This document shows, one piece after another, positions 39,960 to 48,923 of a DNA stretch of 64,000 nt. The position numbers were made by a program, and so were the translations under genes. The stretch is from Labilithrix sp. Lineage in GTDB: Bacteria; Myxococcota_A; Polyangia; Polyangiales; Polyangiaceae. Location: positions 1-64,000 of the forward strand of contig JAHBWE010000031.1 in the NCBI GenBank assembly GCA_019637155.1, read 5' to 3'. Numbering within the stretch: position 1 is the stretch's first letter; every line of letters begins with the position of its first letter. The notes beneath the pieces were generated by a model. That model was not told the origin of the DNA. It did no database searches and saw only the letters and a list, made by a program, of their open reading frames with translations.

Positions 39960-40442
39960 GTGAAGATCGCGCTGCGAAAGATCTCCGATGAGCGTCACGA
40001 GCTCGTGATCCGAAGCGACGAGAACGGACGGGAAGCCGTTCTCTGCGAGACGCGGAGCCTCCTCCGGCATGACCTCCTCCACTTCGCGGTGGAGGCGGAA
40101 GCGCGGCTCGAGCACGGATTCTGGGGACACCTCGCGCGCGGGAAGACGCTCGCCGACATGAACGATCGGTCCGGCGTCGCGATGGCCGACGCCGGACCGG
40201 AGCTCGCGGCGATCGAGCGGCTCGTGGGGGCGCTCGACGCGGCGGCGAAGGGACACCCCGCCGACGAGGTCGTCGCCGGGATTCGACGCTTTCACGAGAC
40301 GAGCGGGCTCGTCGCGCCGACCTGGCTCGACGTCGAGCTCGTGCGGCGCGTGCAGGAGCGGATGCGGCGGCTCCTCGGCGAGTGGAAGGCGCTCCCCGTC
40401 GGCGGGACGATGCATTTGAGCTGGCCCCCGCCGCCGGCGTAG
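39960..40442 (+). CDS. hypothetical protein (160 residues)
   Basis: GTG start 39960. Opens with MKIALRKISDERHELVIRS and a beta-rich half, then helices with ETRSLLRHDLLHFAVEAEARL, a pattern seen in small uncharacterised bacterial proteins. No catalytic motif. 18 bp after the previous gene. Confidence 0.7.
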   Translation: MKIALRKISDERHELVIRSDENGREAVLCETRSLLRHDLLHFAVEAEARLEHGFWGHLARGKTLADMNDRSGVAMADAGPELAAIERLVGALDAAAKGHPADEVVAGIRRFHETSGLVAPTWLDVELVRRVQERMRRLLGEWKALPVGGTMHLSWPPPPA

Positions 40443-40458
40443 GCGGTAGCATCCGCGC

Positions 40459-41781
40459 GTGTTTTGGGCCGGTCGGATCGAGCGCGCGCGGGCGAGGCGG
40501 ACGCGAACGATCGCGATCGTTCTCGCCGTCGTGGCGTTCGCGGTCCGGCTCGTCTGGGGGATCGCGGTGCAGTCGCCGTTCGACGCCCTCTACTCCGACA
40601 TGGCCAACTACCACGGGCGCGCGATCGACCTCCTCGACGGCGCGACGCGCGGGGATCCGCGCAACTACGCGTTCTTCCCGTGGGGAGCGCACGTGCTGAT
40701 CGCGCTGGAGCTCGCGGTGGTGGGGCGCACCTCGCAGATCGGCGTCGCGCTCGTGCACGCGCTCGTCGGCACGATCCCGGTCGTGTGCGTCGTCGCGATC
40801 ACCGCGCGGGTCGTGCGACCTTTGGCGATCGTCGCGGTCGCGGGGCTCGTCGCGGCGCTCTGGCAGCCGGCGGTGGTGCACTCCGGGTTCTTCATGTCCG
40901 AGATGTGGTTCTCGGCGGCGATCGCGCTCGGGTCGGCGCTGATGCTTCGCTCCCTCGAGGGCAAGAGCGGCGCGCTCGGGGCCGGCTGCGCGTTCGCGGT
41001 CGCGATCGCGGTGCGGCCGCAGGCGATGTTGACCGTCGCGCTCGTGGCGGCGCTCGTCGTCGTGCGAGCCGCGCGCACGCGCGCGATGCTCGACGGCTGG
41101 GCGCGCCTCGTGGCGCCGATCGCGCTCGTGCTCGCGTTCTCGGCCGTGCGGATGCATCAGCTCTCGGGGCACTGGGGGCTCGTCTCGGAGAACGGGCCGC
41201 TCAATCGCGTGTTCGGCGCGACGCACATCGGGCGCGTGCAGGCGCGCTGGCAGAACCAGTATGGCCAATACGAGGCCTGGTACACGCCGCCGGCGAAGAT
41301 GCCCGTTCGGCCCGAAGACATCGTCGCGTACGAGGGGTACATCGGCGACGCCGAGATCCTCGACCGGATCCGCGAGGAGCACATGAAGCGGGAGACGCGC
41401 TCGGAGTACGCGCGGCGCCTCGTCCGCAACACGCGCCTGCTCGCCTTCCGGCTCGTCTTCCCGGAGGAAGACTTCGCGGCGCGCGTCCCGTTTCGGCGCG
41501 TCCTCCAGCGCGTGTATCGCGTCGTGCTCGTCAACTTGCTGCCGATCGGGGCGTTCGGGCTCGCGGCGATGCTCGTGGCGCGGAGGAAGCGGCTCGTCGG
41601 GATCGTCGTGCTCGCGAACGGGCTCACCGTCGTCGTCGTCGCCGCGCTCTACTTCGCGGAGGCGCGGCTTCGCATGCCGTACGACTCCTTCGTGATCGTC
41701 GGCGCCGCGGCCGGCGTCTCCGCGCTGATCGCGATCGGAAAGCGCGTCCGCAGCTTCGTCCGCGAGCGGCATCGTTCTTGA
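40459..41781 (+). CDS. integral-membrane GT-C type glycosyltransferase (ArnT/PMT-like)
   Basis: 440 residues, GTG start. A cytoplasmic basic N-terminus is followed by about 10-11 predicted TM segments. The first periplasmic loop has SDMANYHGRAIDL, the acidic residue expected near the GT-C active site, and later come FFMSEMWF and VRPQAML. GT-C enzymes use polyprenyl-phosphate sugars to glycosylate proteins or lipids in the periplasm. The acceptor is unknown. Confidence 0.75.
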   Translation: MFWAGRIERARARRTRTIAIVLAVVAFAVRLVWGIAVQSPFDALYSDMANYHGRAIDLLDGATRGDPRNYAFFPWGAHVLIALELAVVGRTSQIGVALVHALVGTIPVVCVVAITARVVRPLAIVAVAGLVAALWQPAVVHSGFFMSEMWFSAAIALGSALMLRSLEGKSGALGAGCAFAVAIAVRPQAMLTVALVAALVVVRAARTRAMLDGWARLVAPIALVLAFSAVRMHQLSGHWGLVSENGPLNRVFGATHIGRVQARWQNQYGQYEAWYTPPAKMPVRPEDIVAYEGYIGDAEILDRIREEHMKRETRSEYARRLVRNTRLLAFRLVFPEEDFAARVPFRRVLQRVYRVVLVNLLPIGAFGLAAMLVARRKRLVGIVVLANGLTVVVVAALYFAEARLRMPYDSFVIVGAAAGVSALIAIGKRVRSFVRERHRS

Positions 41782-41793
41782 TGCGCGGCGGGC

Positions 41794-42663
41794 ATGAACC
41801 CGCAGGAGAAACACCCGAAGCCGCCGTTCGAAGACGATCCGCAGTCGATCCCGGCGCGCGAATCCAGGATGCGTGACAAACCCGACCACGGCGAGACGAG
41901 CTACCGCGGCCATGGCAAGTTGAAGGACCGCGTGGCGATCGTGACCGGCGGCGACAGCGGCATCGGGCGCGCGGTCGCGCTCGCGTTCGCGCGGGAAGGC
42001 GCCGACGTCGCGATCGCCTACCTCGACGAGCACGACGACGCGAAGGAGACCAAGCGCCTCGTCGAGGAGGCCGGCCGCCGCGCCCTCCTCGTCGCCGGCG
42101 ACCTCGCCGAGAAGGAGGCCTGCCACCGTCTCGTCGATACGGTCGTCGACACGTTCGGGCGCGTCGACGTCCTCGTCAACAACGCCGCCCATCAGGGCAA
42201 GGCGGCGGACACGTTCGAGGACCTCGACCCCGAGCGCGTCGAACGCACGTTCAAGGTGAACATCCTCGCGATGTTCCACCTCGTGCGGCGCGCGCTCCCG
42301 CACATGAAGGAGGGCGCGAGCATCATCAACGTCGCGTCGATCCAGGCGTACCAGCCGTCGAAGGAGATCCTCGACTACGCCGCGACGAAGGGCGCGATCG
42401 TGACGTTCACGAAAGGCCTCGCGGAGGAGACGATCGAGCGCGGCATCCGCGTGAACTGCGTCGCGCCGGGACCGGTGTGGACGCCGATCATCGTGCAGTC
42501 GTTCGAGAAGGAGAAGATCGCCGACTTCGGATCGCGCTCCGTCATGAAGCGGCCCGCGCAGCCCGCCGAGCTCGCGCCGGCGTTCGTCTTCCTCGCGAGC
42601 GACGAGGCGAGCTACGTCAACGGCGAGGTGCTCGGCGTCACCGGCGGCAAGCCGCTGTCGTGA
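41794..42663 (+). CDS. short-chain dehydrogenase/reductase, YghA/YdaD-like
   Basis: 289 residues with a 40-residue polar N-terminal extension (MNPQEKHPKPPFEDDPQSIP) typical of the stress-related SDR group. Cofactor loop TGGDSGIGRA (TGxxxGIG), NNAA, catalytic Ser in NVASIQ and the YAATK pair YxxxK, C-terminal VNGEVLGVTGG. Cytosolic NAD(P)-dependent oxidoreductase; substrate unknown. Overlaps the convergent kinase gene by 26 bp. Confidence 0.92.
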   Translation: MNPQEKHPKPPFEDDPQSIPARESRMRDKPDHGETSYRGHGKLKDRVAIVTGGDSGIGRAVALAFAREGADVAIAYLDEHDDAKETKRLVEEAGRRALLVAGDLAEKEACHRLVDTVVDTFGRVDVLVNNAAHQGKAADTFEDLDPERVERTFKVNILAMFHLVRRALPHMKEGASIINVASIQAYQPSKEILDYAATKGAIVTFTKGLAEETIERGIRVNCVAPGPVWTPIIVQSFEKEKIADFGSRSVMKRPAQPAELAPAFVFLASDEASYVNGEVLGVTGGKPLS

Positions 42664-44650
42664 AGGCCTTCTTCACCGGATCCCACACCGGCTTGCACTC
42701 GCGGCGCACCGGCTTCGCGGCCGGCGGCGGCGGCGGCGGTCGTGAGCTCGACGCCGACGTGCTCGATGTGCTCGCCGCGGGGACGCACGCGGTCGCGGCC
42801 GGCTCGGCGGAGGTGGAGGTCGCGACGGGCGTGATCTCGAGCAGCGCGGCGGGCAGCGGCGGCACGGTCGCCGCCGGCGCCGGCGGCGACGACGCGGGAG
42901 GGGAGGGCGCCGCCGCTGGGGCGCGCGAGACGTGACGTGTCGCCACGAAGCTGGCGGCGAAGACACACGCCGCCGCGACGAGCCACGGCCACACGCGTCG
43001 CCTCCCCGCCGCCGCGGGCGCGCCCGACTGCGTCATCGCGGGCACCGACTCCGGCGGCGCGGAGTCGTGCGCCGCGACCGCGCGCGCGAACGGCGACATC
43101 ACGATCGGCCCGTCGACGAGCGCGGCGAGACGCGCATCCGAGTCGGAGAGCACGTCACGACGCTTCGCCGGCAGCGCGCCGGAGCTCGGTGCGTCGCGAG
43201 AGGAGCGGCGCTTCTCGGACGCCGGCAGCGCGCCGGAGCTCGGCGCGGCGGCGGCTGGCAAGCGAGGGCCTGACTCGAGCGCCTCGCGCGCCGCGGCGGC
43301 GGCGGCGAGCTGGGCCGAGTCGAGCGCCTCCGCGAGCGGGGCGAACCCAGCGCTCGGGGTCGCCGGCTCGAGGCACGGCGAGGAACGTGGGAGGACGAAG
43401 AGCGCGCCGTCCTCGCCGCGCGGCGGACGCTTCGCCGTCGCGACGAGCTCGGACTCGTCGACCTCGACCGAACGCGGCGACGGCTGCGCCACCGCGGCGA
43501 GCTCCGCTTCCAGCTCCTCCGGGAAGAACACACGAGGCGTGGGGACCGTCATGCGCTCTTCGGCCGGGTCGGGATCGGCGGCGACGGCCACGCTCCGTCG
43601 CGACAGCGTGGCGGCCTCGACGCGGGAGCTCGCGCGCCACTCCTCCTCGCTCTGCGCGAGCGTGCGGCGGAGCCTCGCCATGTGGTCGTCCGCGACCTCG
43701 GCGAGCCACGCGCCGAGGTCCGCCTGCGTCGCGGGCGGATGCGCGGTGCACATCGCCTCCGCCATCTCGAGCGCCGTCGCGTACCGGTCGCCGGGCGCGA
43801 GCGAGATCGCGCGCATCACGACGGCGTCGAGCGCGATCAACCGCTTCCACCCCGCCTGGCCCATGCTCCGGCGCCACGCGCTGCACTCCTCGACCAGCGT
43901 CGGGATCGTCCCGTCGAACAGCATCGAGAGGTAGTCCGTCTCGCTCATGCTCTCGCCGATGCGGCGGTTCGCGAGGAGCTCCCACATCACGACGCCGGCC
44001 GCGTAGACGTCGGCGCGCCGCGTGATCGGATCGGCCTTGATCTGCTCCGGCGCCATGTAGCTCAGCTTGCCCTTCATCACGCCAGGCCGCGTCTGGTGCG
44101 CGCTCGTCCGCGCCTTCGCGATGCCGAAGTCGAGGAGGCGCGGGACGCCCTCCGTGCTCAGCATGATGTTCTGCGGGGACACGTCGCGATGGATCACGTC
44201 GAGCGGCGTGCCGAGCTCGTCGCGCGCCTCGTGCGCCGCGTGGAGCCCCGCGAGCACGCCCGCGACGATCGCGACGGAGATGCCGGTCGGGATCGGCTTC
44301 AGCGCCATCCGCGCGCGACGCATCACGACGCTGAGCGGCACGCCGTGCACGTACTCCTGCACGAGCATCACCTCCGCGCCGGTCACGACGACGTCGAGGA
44401 CCGGCACCACGTTCGGATGATGGATCCGCGACGCGATGCGCGCCTCGTCGTGGAACATCGTCACGAACTCGGGGTCCTCCGCGTATTCGGGATGGAGCCG
44501 CTTCGCCGCGACGAGGCGATGGAACCCCTCCGCGCCCGTCACGCGCGCGGCGTGCACCGACGCCATGCCCCCGCGCGCGATCTCGGCGTGGAGCACGTAG
44601 CGGCCGACCTTCTCCGGTCCGACGCGCTCGTCGTCGCAGGTCATCGCCAT
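42638..44650 (-). CDS. Hanks-type Ser/Thr protein kinase with Pro/Ala-rich membrane-anchored tail
   Basis: ATG 44650 with GGAGG 4-8 bases upstream fixes the start; longer frames lack a site. Kinase domain (about 15-290): LVAAKRLHPEY (Lys), DVIHRDVSPQNIML (HRD), RLLDFGIAK (DFG), LSYMAPEQI (APE). A 250-residue Ala/Pro/Ser linker contains two ASSGALPA-type repeats. One TM segment (WPWLVAAACVFAASFVA) and a Pro-rich extracytoplasmic tail with Cys pairs (REC, AACRR) follow. Confidence 0.93.
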   Translation of the reverse strand: MAMTCDDERVGPEKVGRYVLHAEIARGGMASVHAARVTGAEGFHRLVAAKRLHPEYAEDPEFVTMFHDEARIASRIHHPNVVPVLDVVVTGAEVMLVQEYVHGVPLSVVMRRARMALKPIPTGISVAIVAGVLAGLHAAHEARDELGTPLDVIHRDVSPQNIMLSTEGVPRLLDFGIAKARTSAHQTRPGVMKGKLSYMAPEQIKADPITRRADVYAAGVVMWELLANRRIGESMSETDYLSMLFDGTIPTLVEECSAWRRSMGQAGWKRLIALDAVVMRAISLAPGDRYATALEMAEAMCTAHPPATQADLGAWLAEVADDHMARLRRTLAQSEEEWRASSRVEAATLSRRSVAVAADPDPAEERMTVPTPRVFFPEELEAELAAVAQPSPRSVEVDESELVATAKRPPRGEDGALFVLPRSSPCLEPATPSAGFAPLAEALDSAQLAAAAAAREALESGPRLPAAAAPSSGALPASEKRRSSRDAPSSGALPAKRRDVLSDSDARLAALVDGPIVMSPFARAVAAHDSAPPESVPAMTQSGAPAAAGRRRVWPWLVAAACVFAASFVATRHVSRAPAAAPSPPASSPPAPAATVPPLPAALLEITPVATSTSAEPAATACVPAASTSSTSASSSRPPPPPPAAKPVRRECKPVWDPVKKAFTTAACRR

Positions 44651-44819
44651 GCGACCTCCGCCCCCCGAAGGCCGCACGCACGCGCGAAGGTGGACTGCAT
44701 ACTTGCCGGAGGGCACGCCGCGGTCCATCGCGCCGAGGCCCATTTTCCCGTGCCGCGCGCGCGCGTTGCGGGGTCCTCCCCGCAGGACGATTGCGGGATG
44801 CACACATCAGCAACGAACG

Positions 44820-46115
44820 TCAGCGGCGCTTCGGGTCGAGGCCGTGCTTCTGCGCGAGCTGGTGCAGGTACATGCGGTCCATCTTTGCGTCGCGGGCGGC
44901 CTTGCTGAAGTTGCCGCCGGTGCGGGTGAGGAGCGGCTCGAGGTAGGACTTCTCGAACTCCGCGATCGCCGCCTCCTTCGCCTCCTTGAACGGGACCGTC
45001 GCCGCCTCCTCCGGCGAGTAGCGGCGGACCGTGCCGCTGCGATGCGGGAGCGACGCGTCGGAGAGGACCAGGCTGCGCTCGACGTGGTTGCGGAGCTCGC
45101 GCACGTTGCCGGGCCAGTCGTGGCGCGCGAGGTCGGCGAGGACCGCGTCGTCGATCGCGCGCGGGCGGCCGAGCGCTTGGAGGAACGCGCGCGCGAGGAG
45201 CGGGACGTCGTCGAGGCGCTCGCGCAGCGGCGGGATGCGGACGGTGAGCTTCGCGAGGCGATAGTAGAGGTCCTCGCGGAAGCGGCCGCGGTTCACCTCC
45301 GGCTCGAGGTCGCGGTTCGTCGCCGCGATGACGCGGACGTCGACGCGCTTGCCGCGGTTCTGCCCCACGCGCCGGACCTCGCGGTTCTCGAGCGCGCGGA
45401 GGAGCTTCGGCTGGAGCTCGAGCGGGAGCTCGCCGATCTCATCGAGGAAGAGCGTGCCGCCGTCGGCCGCTTCGAAGGCGCCCTCGCGCTCGCGGTCGGC
45501 GCCGGTGAAGGCGCCGCGCACGTGGCCGAAGAGCTCGCTCTCGACGAGCGAAGGCGAGATCGCTCCGCAGTCGACGACGACGAGCGGGCCGTCGGCGCGC
45601 GCGCTCCGCTGGATGATCTCCGTCGCGACGAGCTCCTTGCCGGTGCCGCTCTCGCCGAGGACGAGCGTGTCGATGTCGCTCGCGGCGACGCGCTCGACGA
45701 TCTCGAAGAGACGGAGCATCGGCGGGCTCGCGCCGACGAGCGCGCCGAACGAGTCGCGCGGCGGCGGCGCGGACGTGTGCGTCTTGCCGGGGACGAGGCG
45801 CAGTGTCGTGTCGCCGAGCGTGAGCGTCGCCTCGCGCTCGACCTCGGCGACGAGCACGCGCACGCCGTCGAGACGTGTGCCGTTGAGCGAGCCGGAGTCG
45901 GTGAGGCGCCAGCGACCGTTCTCGCGCGTGAGCCGGCAGTGGAAGCGCGACACCGTCGCGTCGTCGAGCACGAGCTCGTTCGAGGGATGCGAACCGATCC
46001 GCACGACGTCGTCGCCGTAGACGCGCGCGCCGATCGCGATCGTCGCGTGCTCGGTCATGAGGCCGAGGAGCGGGTTGGTCCGCTTTGCGAGCGTCGGTTC
46101 CTCTCGGCGCCGCAT
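44820..46115 (-). CDS. FHA-domain sigma54 activator 1
   Basis: 431 residues, ATG 46115 (a GTG precedes it). The FHA domain (about 20-110) has RIGSHPSNELVL, SRFHCRL and GSLNGTRL. The AAA+ domain has GESGTGKEL (Walker A), the sigma54 loop GAFTGAD and FLDEIGEL (Walker B). The C-terminal Fis-type HTH reads GGNFSKAARDAKMDRMYLHQ. It has no receiver domain: phosphothreonine recognition should control it, so the adjacent divergently placed kinase region is a plausible input (inference). Confidence 0.94.
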   Translation of the reverse strand: MRRREEPTLAKRTNPLLGLMTEHATIAIGARVYGDDVVRIGSHPSNELVLDDATVSRFHCRLTRENGRWRLTDSGSLNGTRLDGVRVLVAEVEREATLTLGDTTLRLVPGKTHTSAPPPRDSFGALVGASPPMLRLFEIVERVAASDIDTLVLGESGTGKELVATEIIQRSARADGPLVVVDCGAISPSLVESELFGHVRGAFTGADREREGAFEAADGGTLFLDEIGELPLELQPKLLRALENREVRRVGQNRGKRVDVRVIAATNRDLEPEVNRGRFREDLYYRLAKLTVRIPPLRERLDDVPLLARAFLQALGRPRAIDDAVLADLARHDWPGNVRELRNHVERSLVLSDASLPHRSGTVRRYSPEEAATVPFKEAKEAAIAEFEKSYLEPLLTRTGGNFSKAARDAKMDRMYLHQLAQKHGLDPKRR

Positions 46116-46126
46116 CACCTTGGAGC

Positions 46127-47098
46127 TTAGCGCGCGGCGGTCTCCTCCGCGTCCTGCTTCTCCCAGCGCTCCTTCAAATAGGGGTACGTCGTCTCACCCA
46201 TTGCGTGCAGCTGCCGCACGTGGTCTGCGGCGAGCTTGCCGTGGAATCCAGCGATGTGAAAGCTGCCTTCGTCGACCTTGTAGAACTGGTGCATCTTCGG
46301 TCGCGGTCCGTCGATGGAGCACGGCTTGCGCCGGATCGACTCGAGCTCGAGCAGCTTTCCGACGCACTCCTGAACGCTCGGGTAGGGGCCGGTCGGGATG
46401 GTCGTGTGGGTGATGGCGAAGAGCTTCTCGTTCTTCCGCGCCGCCTGGGAGAAGCGGGTCCACCGCTCGAGGCCGGCCGTGTTTATCGTGCGTTTCCTGA
46501 CGTTCTTGAAATTCGTGAAAAATCCGTCGGCGAGGAGGACCGCGTCGACGCGGTCCGCCGTCGTGTCGGACATGATCCGCGAGATCGAGCTGAAGCCGGC
46601 GCTCCACGCCGACAGGGCGAGGCGTCCGAGCTTCGCCTCGCCGCGCGACTTCGTCACCTCGGCCTCGACGTCGGCGAGCAAGCGCTCGAAGACCTCCGGG
46701 TCCTTGAAGGCGTTCGAGTAGGGCGGCGTCCCCATCCCCAGGTTGACGCTCACGACCGCGACGTTCAGCTTCGCGCGCTCGACGTTCTGCTCCTGCCAGC
46801 GGCCTTCGCCGTGGAAATGGACGACGAGGTCGTAACGACCGCCGTGGGTCGTGAACCACGAGGGGATGAAGAGCTCCGAGCCGCGGAGGCCGAGCGCCGT
46901 CCGCACCGGCTCGGGCGGCTCCGCCGGACGCGGCGCGGGGGGCTCGGCCTCGGTCTTGGGCGCCGATCCCGCGTCCGCGACCGTCGACGCGGCCGTCGCA
47001 GGTGCGGGTCGCTTCTCGTGTGAGCACGCGGCGGCGCCGATGCTCCCGAGAAGCATCACCGCGAACGCTCTGGCAGCAATTTTCCCGTGAACTTTCAA
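46127..47098 (-). CDS. lipoprotein with alpha/beta-hydrolase-like core
   Basis: 323 residues. Signal with lipobox GAAAC, then a Pro/Ala-rich linker to about residue 65. The core has VVHFHGEGRW, SVNLGMG, LALSAWSAGFSSISR (nucleophile-elbow-like, Ser-Ala-Gly) and a late His in GSFHIAGFHG. The order strand-HG-oxyanion, elbow Ser, late His fits an esterase/alpha-beta hydrolase, but an acid residue cannot be assigned with confidence. It starts upstream of the FHA activator and could be in its operon. Confidence 0.75.
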   Translation of the reverse strand: MKVHGKIAARAFAVMLLGSIGAAACSHEKRPAPATAASTVADAGSAPKTEAEPPAPRPAEPPEPVRTALGLRGSELFIPSWFTTHGGRYDLVVHFHGEGRWQEQNVERAKLNVAVVSVNLGMGTPPYSNAFKDPEVFERLLADVEAEVTKSRGEAKLGRLALSAWSAGFSSISRIMSDTTADRVDAVLLADGFFTNFKNVRKRTINTAGLERWTRFSQAARKNEKLFAITHTTIPTGPYPSVQECVGKLLELESIRRKPCSIDGPRPKMHQFYKVDEGSFHIAGFHGKLAADHVRQLHAMGETTYPYLKERWEKQDAEETAAR

Positions 47099-47283
47099 GC
47101 GTGCGGGCCCGCATGTGAGGGATCGTTACAACAGGGTGAGTAAACGACGCCTCAGGGCGTGGTTGGATTTGCGCAAGACCAGAGCAAATTGTGCCGCAAC
47201 TCCGGGGGACATCAAGTTCGCGGCACCTCCCTGTGGGTGGGCATCACCTTTGCGATCACCCATGACCGGAGAGACGATCCACC

Positions 47284-48918
47284 ATGGCCCATCCCAAGAT
47301 GCCCGCTCGTCCCCAGACCCCGTCGGCTCCGGTCGCCCCGCTGGCGCCCCAAATTCCGTCGGCTGGGAAGAGCTCCTCGGGGATCGCCCCGCGTCCGCCG
47401 GCTTCCATTCCGCCCGCGGCGATTCCGCCTTCACCGCCGGTCCCGCAGGCGCTCGCGGAGCCGAGCTATCCGGAGCCGAACCCGACCATCCCGGACATCG
47501 AGCCGCCGGTCGCGAGCGGGGTCCAGGCGCCGAGGAGCATCCAGACCGTCCGCCAGCTGGTGGAGACGGTCTCGGTCCCCCGCGTCTCGCTCACGATCGA
47601 GCGCGAGGGCGGGATGCCCGCGAACCGCACCATCGTGCACGACGGCGACGTCTGCAAGATCGGCTCGCACGCCTCGAACGACATCGTCCTGCGCGACCCG
47701 ATGGTCTCGCGCTTCCACTGCCGCCTCGTGCGCGAGGACGGCGTGTGGCGCCTCCGCGACTCCGGCTCGATGAACGGGACGAAGCTCGAGAACGTCCGCG
47801 TCCGCGACGCCGACCTCGCGGAGGGCGGCGTGCTCGGCCTCGGCGACTCGATCGTCCGCATCCGCGCGGGCGCGCCGCAGAAGGAAGACATCGTCCCGAT
47901 GCTGCCGTCGTTCGGCGCGCTCGTGGGGACGAGCATGCCGATGCGCCGCCTCTTCGGGCTTCTCGACAAGATCGCGCAAAGCGACATCAACGTCTTGATC
48001 GAGGGCGAGAGCGGCACCGGCAAGGAGCTCGTCGCGACGGAGATCATGCAGCGCAGCGCGCGCGCGGACAAACCGTTCGTCGTCGTCGACTGCGGCGCGA
48101 TCAGCCCCGCGCTGATCGAGAGCGAGCTCTTCGGTCACATCCGCGGCGCGTTCACGGGCGCCGACCGCGATCGCATGGGCGCGTTCGAGGCCGCCGACGG
48201 CGGCACCGTGTTCCTCGACGAGCTCGGCGAGCTCCCGCTCGAGCTGCAGCCCAAGCTGCTGCGCGCCCTCGAGGCGCGCGAGATCCGCCGCGTCGGCGAG
48301 ACCCGCGCGCGCCGGGTGAACGTCCGCGTCATCTCGGCGACGAACCGCGACCTCGAGCGCGAGGTCAACAAGGGTCGCTTCCGCGAGGACCTCTACTTCC
48401 GCATCGCCGTCATCAGCGCGCGCGTGCCCCCGCTCCGCGAGCGCCTCGACGACATGCTGCTGCTCGTCCGCACCTTCCTCTCGCAGCTCGGGGTCCCGGA
48501 GGAGGAGCGCCTCTTCGGACAGCAGGCCCTCTCCGAGATGGCGAAGCACGACTGGCCCGGCAACGTGCGCGAGCTCCGCAACTACGTCGAGCGCAGCGTC
48601 GTCCTCCAGTCGGCGAGCCCCGCGCTCCGCCGCGGTCAGAACGGCGCGGTCGGCGTCGCGACCTCCGGCCCCGCGAACGGCATCGACCTCTCGGTCCCGT
48701 TCCGCATCTCGAAGGACGCCGTGATCGACTCGTTCGAGCGCGGCTACCTCTCGCAGCTCCTCGAAGCGGCGGGCGGCAACATGAGCAAGGCCGCCCGCAT
48801 GGCGGGGATGGACCGCATGTACCTCCACCGCCTCGTCCAGAAGCACGGCCTCCGCGGCGGCCGCTCCACCGCCCCGCCGAGCGAGTCGCTCCGCGCGGCG
48901 ACGCCGATCCTCAAGTAG
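47284..48918 (+). CDS. FHA-domain sigma54 activator 2
   Basis: 544 residues. A 95-residue Pro-rich N-terminus precedes the FHA domain (about 105-195; [27 protein letters not shown]), AAA+ ([24 protein letters not shown]) and a Fis-type HTH ([20 protein letters not shown]). Closely similar to the activator at 44820 over FHA, AAA+ and HTH, so the two are paralogues separated by one gene in opposite orientation. Confidence 0.95.
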   Translation: MAHPKMPARPQTPSAPVAPLAPQIPSAGKSSSGIAPRPPASIPPAAIPPSPPVPQALAEPSYPEPNPTIPDIEPPVASGVQAPRSIQTVRQLVETVSVPRVSLTIEREGGMPANRTIVHDGDVCKIGSHASNDIVLRDPMVSRFHCRLVREDGVWRLRDSGSMNGTKLENVRVRDADLAEGGVLGLGDSIVRIRAGAPQKEDIVPMLPSFGALVGTSMPMRRLFGLLDKIAQSDINVLIEGESGTGKELVATEIMQRSARADKPFVVVDCGAISPALIESELFGHIRGAFTGADRDRMGAFEAADGGTVFLDELGELPLELQPKLLRALEAREIRRVGETRARRVNVRVISATNRDLEREVNKGRFREDLYFRIAVISARVPPLRERLDDMLLLVRTFLSQLGVPEEERLFGQQALSEMAKHDWPGNVRELRNYVERSVVLQSASPALRRGQNGAVGVATSGPANGIDLSVPFRISKDAVIDSFERGYLSQLLEAAGGNMSKAARMAGMDRMYLHRLVQKHGLRGGRSTAPPSESLRAATPILK

Positions 48919-48923
48919 CTGCG

